Assembly: GCF_010894435.1 (NCBI RefSeq)
Contig: NZ_JAAIXZ010000015.1
Location: 1-64,000, forward strand
Length of the DNA stretch: 64,000 bases
DNA from: Pyxidicoccus trucidator
GTDB taxonomy: Bacteria > Myxococcota > Myxococcia > Myxococcales > Myxococcaceae
Direction of reading: 5' to 3'
Program-made: the position numbers and the translations under genes
Shown: positions 63,675 to 64,000 of the stretch, one piece after another
Layout: each line of letters starts with the position of its first letter
Position numbering within the stretch: position 1 is the first letter of the stretch
Notes under the pieces: generated by a model
The model's database searches: none
Told to the model about the DNA's origin: nothing
The model's input: only the letters and a program-made list of their open reading frames with translations

Positions 63675-64000
63675 ATGCCTCCCGCCCGCGCCGCAGCACG
63701 AGGTCCCTCCCGCGCCCCCGCGCGCGGTGGGGCCCCCGCGCGTGCACGGGCGGGCGCCACGTCCGCGCCGGCACCGGGCGGCGCCGCGGTGAAGGTGGGC
63801 GGCGACGCGGAGAAGGACCCGCGCTTCCGCAAGGTCATCGAGCAGTTGGAGAAAGGAGCGAAGAAGACCCAGCAGCACCCGCCCGCCTCGCAGAAGGCCT
63901 CCGAGGCCCAGTCCGCCGCCGTGTCCCCGCCCACCGAGCGGACCGCCGGCGCCAAGGCCAATCAGGTCGACGCCATGAAGGCGGCGGACGCTCCCAAGGC
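63675..64000 (+). CDS. Start of a further eCIS-operon protein (partial)
   Basis: A frame opens at 63675, 12 bases after the ATPase stop, and runs off the window end (108 residues seen). It begins with a low-complexity Ala/Arg/Pro/Gly tract, then a polar helical segment (DPRFRKVIEQLEKGAKKTQQ, later AKANQVDAMKAA). The latter pattern of charged helix followed by an ANQVDAM-type motif is familiar from large proteins encoded late in eCIS clusters, but its function is not known. The gene continues the operon, so the cluster extends past 64 kb. Confidence 0.65.
   Translation, partial: MPPARAAARGPSRAPARGGAPARARAGATSAPAPGGAAVKVGGDAEKDPRFRKVIEQLEKGAKKTQQHPPASQKASEAQSAAVSPPTERTAGAKANQVDAMKAADAPK

Overview
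The window is very GC-rich with strongly GC-biased third codon positions. It carries hallmarks of a myxobacterium, most likely Myxococcaceae (Myxococcus, Corallococcus or Pyxidicoccus type): many small lipoproteins, sigma-54 activators with FHA or stand-alone AAA+ layouts, a hybrid kinase, MYXO-CTERM-like protein C-termini, NRPS debris and a DUSAM-like remnant. All assignments rest on reading the sequence; no database search was possible.

Left part (1-33 kb) is a mosaic of ordinary and accessory genes. A thiaminase I-like lipoprotein is flanked by ~89-bp direct repeats with a stem-loop. Next come a GIY-YIG-fold protein and a 3' fragment of a selenocysteine tRNA gene, which looks like an integration scar. 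A B12-binding radical SAM gene follows with a frameshifted small partner, then a chimeric NRPS/sulfotransferase remnant. Housekeeping-like genes come after: EEP hydrolase, YceI, hybrid histidine kinase, ATP-grasp protein, and an SDR/TetR pair with a palindromic operator. A three-gene secreted protease/lipoprotein operon (14-18 kb) follows, then an FHA/sigma-54 activator with a GNAT protein, a second radical SAM enzyme, a 1417-aa soluble-adenylyl-cyclase-like tandem cyclase/AAA/TPR protein, a LOG-family protein, a Fis-type sigma-54 activator, a zinc-ribbon/L7-L12-like protein and an outer-membrane barrel.

Right part (33.4 kb to beyond the end) is one long same-strand operon for an extracellular contractile injection system (eCIS, Afp/PVC class). 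In order it encodes: terminator cap (Pvc16/DUF4255), unknown, sheath, tube, a second 930-aa sheath with an FnIII-like insert, second tube, LysM-type baseplate protein, a 57-aa Afp6-like protein, hub, spike, an unknown protein with a C-terminal membrane segment, gp25, gp6/J, gp7-like tail protein I with an N-terminal propeller-like region, a collagen-repeat fibre candidate, a second fibre-like protein, a PASTA-like/IPT protein, two paralogous exported von Willebrand A proteins, an unknown 680-aa protein, the AAA+ ATPase, and the start of a further gene.

The structural genes predict a contractile sheath-tube particle assembled with the AAA+ ATPase. The unusual parts are the surface-type modules inside the same translationally coupled operon: collagen-like repeats, IPT domains, two vWA proteins with signal peptides and MYXO-CTERM-like tails, and a protein with a C-terminal membrane segment. 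They suggest a cell-surface-associated or adhesin-guided variant of the eCIS, which is the best candidate for an undescribed system here. No toxin cargo and no PAAR tip protein are visible inside the window.
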